DNA from: Bianquea renquensis
GTDB lineage: Bacteria > Bacillota > Clostridia > Lachnospirales > Bianqueaceae
DNA length: 64,000 nt
Assembly (NCBI RefSeq): GCF_014384895.1
Contig: NZ_JACRSQ010000007.1
Coordinates: 1 to 64,000 of the forward strand
Reading direction: 5' to 3'
A program made the position numbers and the translations under genes. Below the pieces are notes generated by a model. That model ran no database searches. It saw nothing but the letters and a program-made list of their open reading frames with translations, and was not told the DNA's origin. Shown in pieces: positions 24,465-32,847 of the stretch; position 1 is the first letter of the stretch; the number at the start of each line of letters is the position of its first letter.

Positions 24465-25148
24465 TCAGTGTACATCAAAGGGCGGCTGTATTATCTCGCA
24501 GGATTGATTTTGCAATGCCAGAAGCAATTCTTCCTGGGATGTAATGGGCTTCTCTGTCATAATACCGCTGTTGCCCACATCCTCAACTTCGTGGCAATCG
24601 GAACCGCCCGACATTCGCAGATGATGTTCTCTGGCAAAGGCTAAAGCCAGGTCATTATGAGAATTGTGGCGTGGATTCCCGTTGGCGACTTCAACTCCGT
24701 CCAGATACTGTGGGTCCTGCCGGGTTAAATTCGAACGGTATGGATGAGCTTGATAGATCAGGACGTGATGTTCCTGAAGCAGTGAGTGAAGGCGGGGCAT
24801 ATCGAAGCGATAAAGCTCTGGAAAGTCATATAAAAACTGTTCTGTTACGCCGAACAACAGATAATCGTTATTGCTACCCTCGAGCCGCAGCTCCGCGCCG
24901 AGAAGCACGGACATCCCTGCCATCTCACCGGCTTGCCTGGCACAGTGATACCCAGTCAGATACTGATCCATCCGTTCTGTCCAGCTTTGGGCCTCCAGGG
25001 ACTCAAAGTAGTCTTGATAATAATGATCTGTGATGCACAGTCCGCTGTATCCGGCCTTTTTATATAGCGCAATCGTATCAGCCGCTGTCAGGTTGCCGCA
25101 GGGGCTGGTCTCCGATGTGTGTACATGGGTATCGAATTTATAGGCCAT
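24465..25148 (-). CDS. PHP-domain metal-dependent phosphoesterase
   Basis: This 227-residue PHP-fold protein opens with FDTHVHTSETSPCG (HxH metal site). It also has TDHYYQDYF, a mid-chain GAELRLEG, YQAHPYRSN and SGGSDCHEVEDVG, which together provide the trinuclear metal ligands. Such proteins hydrolyse small phosphate esters. It overlaps the end of the upstream isomerase-like gene by 11 bases, so the two are translationally coupled and probably serve one pathway. The substrate is unknown. Confidence 0.88.
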   Translation of the reverse strand: MAYKFDTHVHTSETSPCGNLTAADTIALYKKAGYSGLCITDHYYQDYFESLEAQSWTERMDQYLTGYHCARQAGEMAGMSVLLGAELRLEGSNNDYLLFGVTEQFLYDFPELYRFDMPRLHSLLQEHHVLIYQAHPYRSNLTRQDPQYLDGVEVANGNPRHNSHNDLALAFAREHHLRMSGGSDCHEVEDVGNSGIMTEKPITSQEELLLALQNQSCEIIQPPFDVH

Positions 25149-25962
25149 CCACCATCGCCTCCATCTCTTTCATGACCGCCTTTAGATAGTGCATCTTGAG
25201 ATCACGAATGGCGAGGGGACACCCGGTTTCACCGCCGATTTCAAAGTTATATACGCCATCGTATTGAATTTGTGCTAGAGACTTTACCACCTTAACAAAA
25301 TCCACTTTGCCTCGGCCAAAGGGCATGATATGCTGATCACTGCTCCCATCATTATCCGCAATGTGCAACGCCTTTAAATAGGGTGCGGCCTTGTGGATAA
25401 AATCGGCCTGGTCATGGCCAGCGAGGTTGAGGTGGCCTGTATCCAGACAGATTCCGAGGTTGGGGCCGCCGACAGCATGTATGATCTGAAGCAACTCATC
25501 AACGGAATCCGTTATTTTTAGAAGATTTTCCAGGCAAAGGATCATATCCGTTCCGCTGAGATACCTCGCCAATTTGCGAACCCTGTCAACATTCGTTTCA
25601 AGCATAGTCTGTTTGGATGTGCCTTCAGGGAAGGAGTCACTATCGCAGTGCAAGACTGCACGGCGGACGCCAGCGGCATAAAAAAGATCCAGCCAGGATT
25701 CAAGGGTGCGCAACACCATATCCTCGTCAGGGGCGCAGAGAGGGCAGGCAAGCCAGAGATGCCCCTGAGGGAATTGGACCTGGTGGGAATCGGCAAAGGC
25801 TTTAAATTCTTGCCCCATGGTTTTCGGGTCGCCCATCTGTAAAAGCATGGCGCCGTGTTCGTCCGACAATTCGGAATATGTCCAGCCATTCTTCTGGATT
25901 CGAAGGACCATCTCCTTCGGGGATAGATCACGGTAGAAAGATGACCACATACTGATCTTCAC
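25138..25962 (-). CDS. Sugar phosphate isomerase/epimerase-like TIM barrel
   Basis: The product has 274 residues from a GTG at 25962, chosen because AAGGAGG lies 7 bases upstream. The AP-endonuclease-2/xylose-isomerase-like fold is shown by the metal-site strings ILCLENLL, GICLDTGHLNLAGHD, LKALHIADNDG and the final NFEIGGETG. Members isomerise or epimerise sugars, inosose or hydroxypyruvate-like compounds. It forms a two-gene operon with the PHP protein, divergent from an AraC regulator, which likely controls it. A 14-bp palindrome lies in its leader. Confidence 0.88.
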   Translation of the reverse strand: MKISMWSSFYRDLSPKEMVLRIQKNGWTYSELSDEHGAMLLQMGDPKTMGQEFKAFADSHQVQFPQGHLWLACPLCAPDEDMVLRTLESWLDLFYAAGVRRAVLHCDSDSFPEGTSKQTMLETNVDRVRKLARYLSGTDMILCLENLLKITDSVDELLQIIHAVGGPNLGICLDTGHLNLAGHDQADFIHKAAPYLKALHIADNDGSSDQHIMPFGRGKVDFVKVVKSLAQIQYDGVYNFEIGGETGCPLAIRDLKMHYLKAVMKEMEAMVDGL

Positions 25963-25988
25963 GATACAACCTCCTTTAAATATAGTCA

Positions 25989-26002
25989 CGGTATGTTTAC
26001 CG
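25989..26002. promoter_or_regulatory. Candidate operator CGGTATGTTTACCG
   Basis: The inverted repeat CGGTA-N4-TACCG lies between the -10 box and the ribosome binding site of the isomerase/PHP operon, so a bound protein would block transcription there. The regulator is not identified. Confidence 0.45.
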
Positions 26003-26013
26003 ATGACTACCCT

Positions 26014-26042
26014 ATTATAGCGGGTAGATCCCAAGAAGTAAA
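26014..26042 (-). promoter_or_regulatory. Promoter of the isomerase/PHP operon
   Basis: On the minus strand: TTTACT (26042-26037), a 17-base spacer, TATAAT (26019-26014). Confidence 0.75.
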
Positions 26043-26075
26043 TAAAGAAAGTTGTCGCATCTTTTCATTATATTG

Positions 26076-26104
26076 TCGACAAGGAGAAAATGCTATGGTA
26101 TACT
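26076..26104 (+). promoter_or_regulatory. Probable promoter of the AraC-family gene
   Basis: Weak -35 TCGACA (26076-26081), a 17-base spacer, good -10 TATACT (26099-26104). Repeats TTGTCG (26052-26057) and CGACAA (26077-26082) face each other across the -35 region. Confidence 0.45.
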
Positions 26105-26134
26105 AATCGTGGATTTAGCCAGAGGAGAAGTTTT

Positions 26135-27046
26135 ATGATAAAAGAGCGAAGCGGACACCCACATTACCCCGACAGCACCGATTTTGATCAGACACTGTAT
26201 GTTGTCAGCTGTGGGTATTCCTTTTTGGAAGACGCCGATCATCATTTCGTGACACGGCGGCCCAGAGGAAGGGATGACTACCATTTTCTGTATGTGGCCA
26301 GTGGCAGTGTCCATGTTTGGATACGAGGACAGGAACAGATTGCAAAGGAAGGAACCCTGATCTATTATAAGCTGGGCGATCCGCAACAATATTTTCAAGA
26401 TCCCCTAAGCCGTCCGGAAGTCTACTGGCTTCATTTCAGTGGCCGGAAGGCTGGCCAGTTTATACAGGATCTGGGGTTTCAGGAGAGTGGTCTTTTTTTC
26501 ATCGGGAAAAATGCACAGGTCGTTGAATTGTGGGAGTCGATTCTCCGGGAGCTACAACTGAAAAAACTCTATTATTTCAAAATCTGTGCCGGGTACCTTA
26601 TGCAGCTGCTAACCTGTGCGGCACGTCTGCTCCGGGAGGGACACCATGCATCCTGGGAGAAAGAGGAGAGATGGTCGCAAGTTTTGGCGCTTCTCAATAA
26701 CGACTATCAGTCTAGCTGTCCCGTTGAGGAGTACGCCAATATTGTGGGCCTAAGCAAATATCGGTTTATCAAAAATTTTAAGACACTGACCGGCAGAACT
26801 CCCATCGAATACCGAAATCGAGTCCGGATTCAGCACGCACAGATGTTATTGCAGGATACGGCGTGTTCGATACTGGAGATTGGAGAGCGGACCGGTTTTG
26901 AGAGTTCCTCCTATTTTTCCAGTACGTTTAAGCGATACACGGGTGTCTCCCCGGCACAATATCGAAAGACCATGGCGGAGCCGCAGAATGCGAAAAATGA
27001 AGAATTTTCGCGAGAAAAAAGTTTCGACTTTTTCCAGAATCTGTGA
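26135..27046 (+). CDS. AraC-family transcriptional regulator
   Basis: This 303-residue regulator starts at the ATG with GAGGAG 7 bases upstream. The N-terminal half has a cupin-like AraC sensor domain (FLYVASGSVHVWIRGQE, WLHFSGRKAGQFIQDL). The C-terminal 100 residues hold two helix-turn-helix units (VEEYANIVGLSKYRFIKNFK and ILEIGERTGFESSSYFSSTF) ending in GVSPAQYRK. It is divergent from the isomerase/PHP operon and is a natural candidate for its activator. A DUF368 gene follows 47 bases later on the same strand. Confidence 0.92.
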   Translation: MIKERSGHPHYPDSTDFDQTLYVVSCGYSFLEDADHHFVTRRPRGRDDYHFLYVASGSVHVWIRGQEQIAKEGTLIYYKLGDPQQYFQDPLSRPEVYWLHFSGRKAGQFIQDLGFQESGLFFIGKNAQVVELWESILRELQLKKLYYFKICAGYLMQLLTCAARLLREGHHASWEKEERWSQVLALLNNDYQSSCPVEEYANIVGLSKYRFIKNFKTLTGRTPIEYRNRVRIQHAQMLLQDTACSILEIGERTGFESSSYFSSTFKRYTGVSPAQYRKTMAEPQNAKNEEFSREKSFDFFQNL

Positions 27047-27093
27047 TATAATCATCGAATGTTGGGAGATGTCCTGATAGAAGGGAGAATGCG

Positions 27094-27906
27094 ATGAAAG
27101 CACTCATTTTATTTTTGAAAGGAATCGGGGTCGGAATCGCCACATTGGTTCCCGGCGTCAGCGGTGGAACAATGGCGATTATTTTAGGTGTGTATGACCG
27201 CTTAATCCACTCCATCAGCTCATTTTTTAAAAGTTGGAAAGAAAACTTACTCTTTTTGTTAATTCTCGGATGCGGCGGCGCTACGGGCCTACTTTTATTC
27301 AGCAAGCTGATTTCCTGGAGTCTGGACGTATTTCATGATCCTATGATCTACTTATTTCTCGGGATTGTGCTGGGAAGTATTCCGGTGCTATTAAAAAAGG
27401 CAAAAAGTCAGCAGGGAAAGTCGTGGGACTTACTTTTTTTACCTCTTGGCTTTCTGATTGTATTTCTTATGACGCTCCAACCGGTTACCATTGTCAATCT
27501 GGCTACAGCGGGGGGGATTGGCAGCTATATTTTTCTTTTTTTTGCGGGGATCATCACAGCGGTGGCGCTGATCCTCCCAGGTATCAGCACATCCTTCATG
27601 CTGCTGACTTTCGGACTGTATGATCTGACGTTGGAAGCGTTTAGCACTCTGAATTTTGGGTATCTGATCCCACTAGGGATAGGGACGGCGGCCGGCGTTA
27701 TCCTGACGACCAAGCTTCTGGAATCTCTCATGCAGAAGCATCCAAGGCCGACATACCTCATGATATTGGGCTTTGTCCTGGGCTCCATTGTGGAAATCTT
27801 CCCAGGGGTGCCCAAAGGGAGGGAGCTGCCCCTATCAGCCATTATGCTGGTGCTGGGAGTCATCTTGATCACCTTTATTATTCGCCTTGAAAAAGAAGAC
27901 GCTTAG
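27094..27906 (+). CDS. DUF368 / PopT-type polyprenyl-phosphate transporter
   Basis: This 270-residue membrane protein has about eight helices and an internal duplication. VPGVSGGTMAIILGVYD near residue 20 is mirrored by LPGISTSFMLLTFGLYD near residue 160. This is the DUF368 family, whose members (PopT) have been shown in other Bacillota to recycle undecaprenyl phosphate across the membrane for cell-wall synthesis. It follows an AraC gene without an obvious promoter of its own and ends at a hairpin. The family assignment is firm; the substrate is by homology. Confidence 0.92.
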   Translation: MKALILFLKGIGVGIATLVPGVSGGTMAIILGVYDRLIHSISSFFKSWKENLLFLLILGCGGATGLLLFSKLISWSLDVFHDPMIYLFLGIVLGSIPVLLKKAKSQQGKSWDLLFLPLGFLIVFLMTLQPVTIVNLATAGGIGSYIFLFFAGIITAVALILPGISTSFMLLTFGLYDLTLEAFSTLNFGYLIPLGIGTAAGVILTTKLLESLMQKHPRPTYLMILGFVLGSIVEIFPGVPKGRELPLSAIMLVLGVILITFIIRLEKEDA

Positions 27907-27938
27907 AAAGTATGCCGACATCGGGTTTGCATAAGAAG

Positions 27939-27977
27939 AGGCCTTGAAATCAGTGGGAGGACTGACTTACAAGGCCT
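27939..27977. terminator. Bidirectional terminator hairpin
   Basis: AGGCCTTG/CAAGGCCT with an inner TCAGT/ACTGA stem lies between the converging DUF368 and AraC genes. T-rich sequence follows on the right. Confidence 0.7.
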
Positions 27978-27985
27978 TATTTATC

Positions 27986-28789
27986 CTAAAAGAGAGAGCG
28001 TTTGCGGTAAGCGGCCGGCCGCATGCCGGTCAGCCGGTGAAAGAAGTTGGAGAAATAGAATTCATCACAAAATTCTAGCTCGTCAGAGATCATCCGGATA
28101 CTTAGCGCCGTTGTGTCCAATAGCATCTGAGCTTTTGCGATCAGTTGCCGGTCGATGGTCTGCTTTACGGTGAACCCTGTGTCAGCTTTGTAATGCTTAT
28201 ACAGGGTATTTTCCTTACATCCCATATAGGTGGCGACCGCCTTAGGTGTTAACGCGGCGCTGACATGATCCCTGATATACCGGTGCATCTCTTTATACTT
28301 TTCCAAACTCCGCAATGTCTGAAAATCTACCTCCGGTAACAGTTGCAAAAAAGACGCCACGGTTTTGTACAGGTAAGCGGTCAAGGCAACGGTATCCTGG
28401 ACCTGGCCTGTTTGGACTGCGCGGAAATACGATGTGGCCTCCGCTGGACGAAAAGGGCGTGACAGAATGGAGTTGCTTCCAGCGAAGAGATTGTAGCTGG
28501 AATAAACTTCAGCGTTACAATGGACATACCATTTATCTAAGCGCGTCGTACATTGATACGTATTTGTCGTGAAGGGAGGAATTAGGTACACATAGCCAGG
28601 GCGGAGAATCACACGCCCCTGTTGATTTTGAATACTCGATTCTCCATCCATCATAAAATACAGTCTTGTAAAGGAGGAGTACACATGGGGATGATACCAC
28701 TCCGAGCCACCAGAGTAACGCTGACATACGTACAGCGTTAAGGAGAGATTATTGTAAATCGTCAAAAAGGAATTGATTTTAGAATCCAT
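27986..28789 (-). CDS. AraC-family transcriptional regulator
   Basis: This 267-residue protein has an N-terminal cupin-like sensor (RLYFMMDGESSIQNQQGRVILRPGYVYLIPP) and a C-terminal double helix-turn-helix. The first unit is ALTPKAVATYMGCKENTLYKHY and the second is IRMISDELEFCDEFYFSNFF, ending RPAAYRKR. The best ribosome binding site (AAGGA) is about 16 bases before the ATG, an unusually long distance. It is divergent from the URO-D-like/amidohydrolase genes and probably regulates them. Confidence 0.9.
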   Translation of the reverse strand: MDSKINSFLTIYNNLSLTLYVCQRYSGGSEWYHPHVYSSFTRLYFMMDGESSIQNQQGRVILRPGYVYLIPPFTTNTYQCTTRLDKWYVHCNAEVYSSYNLFAGSNSILSRPFRPAEATSYFRAVQTGQVQDTVALTAYLYKTVASFLQLLPEVDFQTLRSLEKYKEMHRYIRDHVSAALTPKAVATYMGCKENTLYKHYKADTGFTVKQTIDRQLIAKAQMLLDTTALSIRMISDELEFCDEFYFSNFFHRLTGMRPAAYRKRSLF

Positions 28790-28884
28790 AATTTCACATA
28801 TTTAATCCTTTTTACTGCATGGACTTTTTCATTTTGTGTGTTAATCTTACCATAGAGTAAGCAGTGATGCAAGGAGGAAAGGAA

Positions 28885-29943
28885 ATGTCATTTGAAAATG
28901 GTATGGCGGCGCTTCGGCTGGAGATGACCGACCATGTTTCGAGAACAGAATATTCGGTGTTGGGCCATTCTAAGCTGATCGAGAGGGTAACTGGGATTGA
29001 CCTATCCCATAATCCGACGCCAGAACAGTGGACGAGAGCCCGCCAAGAATTTATGCGGGCTTGGGATTTCTGCTTTACTTGGAACATTTTAGTCCACAAC
29101 AGCTATCTCGGACCATATTGCAGTTCCATGGGCCACGCGGAGTATGCGGAGGGCGGAAGCGACCGAAATGATAACATTCATTATCTATTTGACGACGAAG
29201 AGGAAGCGCTTCGCTTCGATCCCTTCGAGACGCTGCCAGTCGTTCCCCAGAAGGACATGATCCGTCAGTTTGAAGAGAACTATGAAGCGGTTCAGAGGAG
29301 CCATCCTGATACCGTGGCCACGACAGGGATCTATATAACCGGCATGTCTGGTCTGATTGAGATCTTTGGCTGGGATATGCTTCTCACCTGCTGTGGAAGC
29401 GATCCGAAACAATTTGGGCATTTGATGAATCGCTATAGCATGTGGGTTGAACATTTTTTCCGCGCGCTGGCAGCCTCCAATGTCCCAACGGTGATGATAC
29501 ATGACGATATCGTCTGGACGGAGGGGGCATTTCTCGCGCCTGAGTGGTATCGAACCTACATCTTTCCTAATTATAAAAGGCTCTTTCGTCTTTTGAAGGA
29601 TGCAGGCAAGATTCTTGTCTACACCTCAGATGGCAACTACTCAGAATTTATCGACGACATAGCCGAAGTGGGGGTGGATTGCTTTGTCATGGAACCCAGC
29701 ACGGACATGGCCTATATCGCGGAAAAGTATGGCAAGACCCACTCTTTTATTGGAAACGCAGACACGCGTATTTTATTGGAAGGAGATAAGGATGCCATCT
29801 ACCGGGAAGTGAAACGCTGCATGGACATCGGGAAGAAATATCCTGGCTTCATCATGGCAGTCGGAAACCATATTCCAGCAAACACACCGGTTGACAGCTG
29901 CCTTTACTACGACGAATATTGCAAAATCCTTGGAAAGCGATAG
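28885..29943 (+). CDS. Uroporphyrinogen-decarboxylase-fold (URO-D) family protein
   Basis: The product is 352 residues from the ATG after AAGGAGG. The URO-D/methyltransferase barrel is recognisable from VMIHDDIVWTEGAF, the YRTYIFPNYKRLFRLLKDAG helix and GVDCFVMEPSTDMAYIAEKYG. Corrinoid methyltransferases of this superfamily carry a zinc motif H-x-C at the strand before the GVD segment. Here that position reads VYTSDGN, so the His and Cys ligands are missing. No corrinoid protein is encoded nearby. It is therefore neither a plain heme-pathway HemE nor a standard methyltransferase. It lies between an AraC regulator and an amidohydrolase. Confidence 0.82.
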   Translation: MSFENGMAALRLEMTDHVSRTEYSVLGHSKLIERVTGIDLSHNPTPEQWTRARQEFMRAWDFCFTWNILVHNSYLGPYCSSMGHAEYAEGGSDRNDNIHYLFDDEEEALRFDPFETLPVVPQKDMIRQFEENYEAVQRSHPDTVATTGIYITGMSGLIEIFGWDMLLTCCGSDPKQFGHLMNRYSMWVEHFFRALAASNVPTVMIHDDIVWTEGAFLAPEWYRTYIFPNYKRLFRLLKDAGKILVYTSDGNYSEFIDDIAEVGVDCFVMEPSTDMAYIAEKYGKTHSFIGNADTRILLEGDKDAIYREVKRCMDIGKKYPGFIMAVGNHIPANTPVDSCLYYDEYCKILGKR

Positions 29944-29947
29944 GGAC

Positions 29948-29976
29948 TTTACAAGTGGAAGGATCCGCTGTATAAT
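29948..29976 (+). promoter_or_regulatory. Promoter of the amidohydrolase gene
   Basis: TTTACA (29948-29953), a 17-base spacer, TATAAT (29971-29976). It starts 5 bases after the URO-D-like stop codon, so the amidohydrolase can be expressed separately. Confidence 0.8.
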
Positions 29977-30008
29977 ATGTTTCGACATATTGACAGGGAG
30001 GACCGACG

Positions 30009-30797
30009 ATGATCATCGATTTCCATACTCACGCATATCCGGATAAAATTGCGGATAAAGGGGTACAATATATAGGGGATTTTTATGCCCTACCCATGTA
30101 TGGGAAGGGCACCATCGCACATCTAAAACAGGTGGAGCGCGAAGCGGGCGTTACCTACACCGTTGTGCTGGGCGTTGCTGTGCGGCCAGACTTGGTACAG
30201 TCCATCAACAATTGGCTGTTGAGCGTATTGGATGACGAGCTCATTGGATTTGGCACCATCCACGCTGCTTATGAGGATAATGCAGGAGAGATTGCGCGAT
30301 TTTTAGCAGAAGGATGCCGTGGAGCTAAGATCCATCCGGATATGCAGGAGTATGTCATTGATGACCCTCGTCTAGACTCCGCCTATGATTACCTGTCCCA
30401 AGTGGAGGCCCCGCTGATGGTCCATCTCGGAGACGCCCGATATGAATATTCTATGCCGCAACGCCTTGCTAAGGTAATGGATCGTTTCCCGCGATTAAAG
30501 GTAATCGGTGCCCATCTCGGGGGATACACGCGCTGGGATGATGCGCTGACTCTATGTGGGCGGGAGAATCTGTGGCTGGACACCTCCAGCGCACTCTGGG
30601 CTTTAGATCCGGCTCTGAGCCGAAACATTATCGAAAGACATGGGGAGGATCGGATCCTGTTCGGTACCGACTATCCCGTATCCCTTCCAGAGCGCGAATT
30701 TCAACTGCTGGATAGGCTGGGCTTGTCGGACAGTGTGAAGGAAAAGATTCTATATCGAAATGGCGCTGAGCTCCTGAAAATTCCCGCTAGGAAATAG
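30009..30797 (+). CDS. Amidohydrolase-2 family metal-dependent hydrolase/decarboxylase
   Basis: This 262-residue TIM-barrel protein begins MIIDFHTHAYPDK, the HxH metal site. Other ligand motifs are GAKIHPDMQEY, PLMVHLGD, VIGAHLGGY and the final FGTDYPVS with the catalytic Asp. The family (amidohydrolase 2) includes ACMSD and resorcylate decarboxylases as well as lactone hydrolases, so the reaction could be decarboxylation or hydrolysis. GGGAGG precedes the ATG. The stop codon lies in the loop of its own terminator. Confidence 0.88.
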   Translation: MIIDFHTHAYPDKIADKGVQYIGDFYALPMYGKGTIAHLKQVEREAGVTYTVVLGVAVRPDLVQSINNWLLSVLDDELIGFGTIHAAYEDNAGEIARFLAEGCRGAKIHPDMQEYVIDDPRLDSAYDYLSQVEAPLMVHLGDARYEYSMPQRLAKVMDRFPRLKVIGAHLGGYTRWDDALTLCGRENLWLDTSSALWALDPALSRNIIERHGEDRILFGTDYPVSLPEREFQLLDRLGLSDSVKEKILYRNGAELLKIPARK

Positions 30798-30815
30798 ATT
30801 CCTAGCGGTGTTTTG
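30784..30815 (+). terminator. Terminator overlapping the amidohydrolase stop codon
   Basis: The perfect 10-bp stem CCGCTAGGAA/TTCCTAGCGG (30784-30808) has the TAG stop in its loop. TGTTTTG follows. Confidence 0.75.
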
Positions 30816-30829
30816 TTGAGCGTGGTTCC

Positions 30830-30858
30830 TTGAATTTTCCAATCCCCTGTGGTATACT
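30830..30858 (+). promoter_or_regulatory. Promoter of the asparaginase operon
   Basis: TTGAAT (30830-30835), a 17-base spacer, TATACT (30853-30858). Confidence 0.75.
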
Positions 30859-30895
30859 GTTATAAATACGAAAGTATCCAAAACGGAGGATCGCT

Positions 30896-31933
30896 ATGAG
30901 AAGAATCCTGATGATTGCGACGGGGGGCACCATTGCCTGCAAGAGGACAAAGACAGGATTGGTGCCCTTGTTGACGTCGAAGGAGATCCTCCGTTACGTG
31001 CCGGCAATCCGCTCCTTTTGTTCAGTGGATACCCTACAGATTCTCAATCTTGACAGCACCAACCTTCGCCCGGATCACTGGCTTCTCATGGCGAGGACCA
31101 TCCGCGACCGGTACGAGGACTATGACGGCTTTGTCCTGTGCCATGGGACGGATACCATGGCGTATACCAGTGCGGCGCTATCCTATCTGATCCAGAACAG
31201 CGCAAAGCCTATTGTCATAACAGGAGCCCAGAAACCCATCGATATGGAGATTACGGATGCAAAGACCAACCTGCAGGACAGCTTTCGATATGCGTCATGC
31301 CCCCAAGCCCACGGGGTTGTCATCGTATTCGATGGAAAGGTGATCTGCGGGACGAGGGCCAGAAAGATGCGAACCAAAAGTAACAATGCCTTTTCCAGCA
31401 TCAACTTTCCGGACCTGGCGGTGATTCAGGAGGATCGAATCATTCAATATATCCAAGACCCACCGCCGAATTCGCAGCCTATTTTTTATCAGACACTGAA
31501 TCCAAACGTTATCGTCATCAAGCTGATACCAGGAATGGATCCCCATATTTTCTGCTGCCTGTCTGAGAGCTTTGACGGTGTGATCATTGAGAGCTACGGC
31601 GTAGGTGGAATTCCATGGGATACGGAATACAATTTCGCAAGCGCGCTAGATCGGCTGGTTCAAGACGGCAAGATCGTCGTGATGACAACCCAAGTATTGC
31701 ACGAGGGCAGCGATATGAGCGTGTATCAAGTGGGCCACATGGCGAAAAAACAATTTAGGCTGATGGAATCCTACGATATGACGCTGGAGTCTACGGTTAC
31801 GAAACTGATGTGGGCGCTTGGACAAAGCAGTGACCCGAAAGAGGTGCGCCGGCTTTTCAACGCCACAATCAATCACGATATGCTGTATCAAGGAGTGAAC
31901 TGCCAGCAGGAAGAGAAGGAGGGCGCAACATGA
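30896..31933 (+). CDS. ansA: L-asparaginase (type I-like)
   Basis: This 345-residue asparaginase converts L-asparagine to aspartate and ammonia. The two threonine active-site motifs are present: TGGTIA at 9-14 and HGTDTMAYTSAAL from residue 83, with the catalytic Lys in TDAKTNLQDS. There is no signal peptide, which agrees with a cytoplasmic type I enzyme. The ATG follows GGAGG. The stop overlaps the next start in ATGA, so the hydrolase gene is translationally coupled. Confidence 0.93.
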   Translation: MRRILMIATGGTIACKRTKTGLVPLLTSKEILRYVPAIRSFCSVDTLQILNLDSTNLRPDHWLLMARTIRDRYEDYDGFVLCHGTDTMAYTSAALSYLIQNSAKPIVITGAQKPIDMEITDAKTNLQDSFRYASCPQAHGVVIVFDGKVICGTRARKMRTKSNNAFSSINFPDLAVIQEDRIIQYIQDPPPNSQPIFYQTLNPNVIVIKLIPGMDPHIFCCLSESFDGVIIESYGVGGIPWDTEYNFASALDRLVQDGKIVVMTTQVLHEGSDMSVYQVGHMAKKQFRLMESYDMTLESTVTKLMWALGQSSDPKEVRRLFNATINHDMLYQGVNCQQEEKEGAT

Positions 31934-32847
31934 AGAAACGTACAGGCACGTTTGCCAGCAGCAACGGACGAGATCGGATTCGCTACTATGTATATAGCCC
32001 GGAAGAGAGTCCGAGAGCAATTCTCCAGATATCCCACGGAATGTGCGAGTATCTGACCCGCTATGAAGGGTTCATGGAATACATGGCGGACAAAGGCTTT
32101 TTGGTCTGTGGAAACGATCACCTCGGACATGGCGGGTCCGCCGCTTCAAAGGAAGAACTCGGATATTTCGCCAGTGAAAACGGGTGGTCATGTCTTGTGG
32201 AGGATCTGCACCGCCTGACCGTCCACATGAAAAAGAAATATCCGTACCTCCCATACTATCTCTTGGGACACAGTATGGGATCCTTTGTGGCACGTGCCTA
32301 CCTCGTCCGTTATGGGGATGCGCTGGACGGTGCGATTCTATGTGGAACGAGCGGCAGCAATCCCTTTGCAGCGCTGGGGGTACTCATGGCAAAGATGTTG
32401 GCGCGCGTAAAAGGAGATCACTACCGCAGCCGATTTCTGAACGACTTGATGTTTCAGTCCTACAACAGCCGGTATCCCAAAAAGCGGACATCCTTTGACT
32501 GGCTGACGAGGGAGGAGACCATCGTGGACCGGTACATTCAGGATCCGTATTGCAATTTCGTCTTTACGGCCAATGGGTTTGAGAATCTGCTGTCCATGTT
32601 GCGGTATGTTTCGTCGAGTCGATGGTATGCATCGGTGCCCAGAGATCTGCCCATTCTGCTTATCAGCGGCGACATGGATCCCGTCGGTCAGTACGGTAGC
32701 GGTGTAAAACAGGTATTTCGACGGTTAAAAAAAGAAGGCGTGGTGGATTTGACCATACGCCTATACGAACAGGGCCGCCATGAACTTTTGAATGAAACCA
32801 ACCGCCTGGATATCTACTCCGATGTGGTGGATTGGCTGGAGGGATAG
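31930..32847 (+). CDS. Alpha/beta hydrolase, monoacylglycerol-lipase-like
   Basis: This 305-residue serine hydrolase (Hydrolase_4/S33 lipase group) has an oxyanion-loop SHGMCEYLTRYEG, the HLGHGGS stretch, the nucleophile elbow GHSMG with Ser115, Asp in ISGDMDPVG and His in GRHELLNE. Such enzymes cleave lysophospholipids or monoacylglycerols. It is coupled to asparaginase by a 4-base overlap, an unusual pairing of unknown meaning. Its 3' end overlaps the sirtuin gene on the other strand by 34 bases. Confidence 0.9.
   Translation: MKKRTGTFASSNGRDRIRYYVYSPEESPRAILQISHGMCEYLTRYEGFMEYMADKGFLVCGNDHLGHGGSAASKEELGYFASENGWSCLVEDLHRLTVHMKKKYPYLPYYLLGHSMGSFVARAYLVRYGDALDGAILCGTSGSNPFAALGVLMAKMLARVKGDHYRSRFLNDLMFQSYNSRYPKKRTSFDWLTREETIVDRYIQDPYCNFVFTANGFENLLSMLRYVSSSRWYASVPRDLPILLISGDMDPVGQYGSGVKQVFRRLKKEGVVDLTIRLYEQGRHELLNETNRLDIYSDVVDWLEG

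Noticed and set aside
28885..29943. HemE of heme synthesis
   Set aside because: Similarity is limited to the fold, and no heme genes are nearby; the protein belongs to the wider URO-D superfamily.
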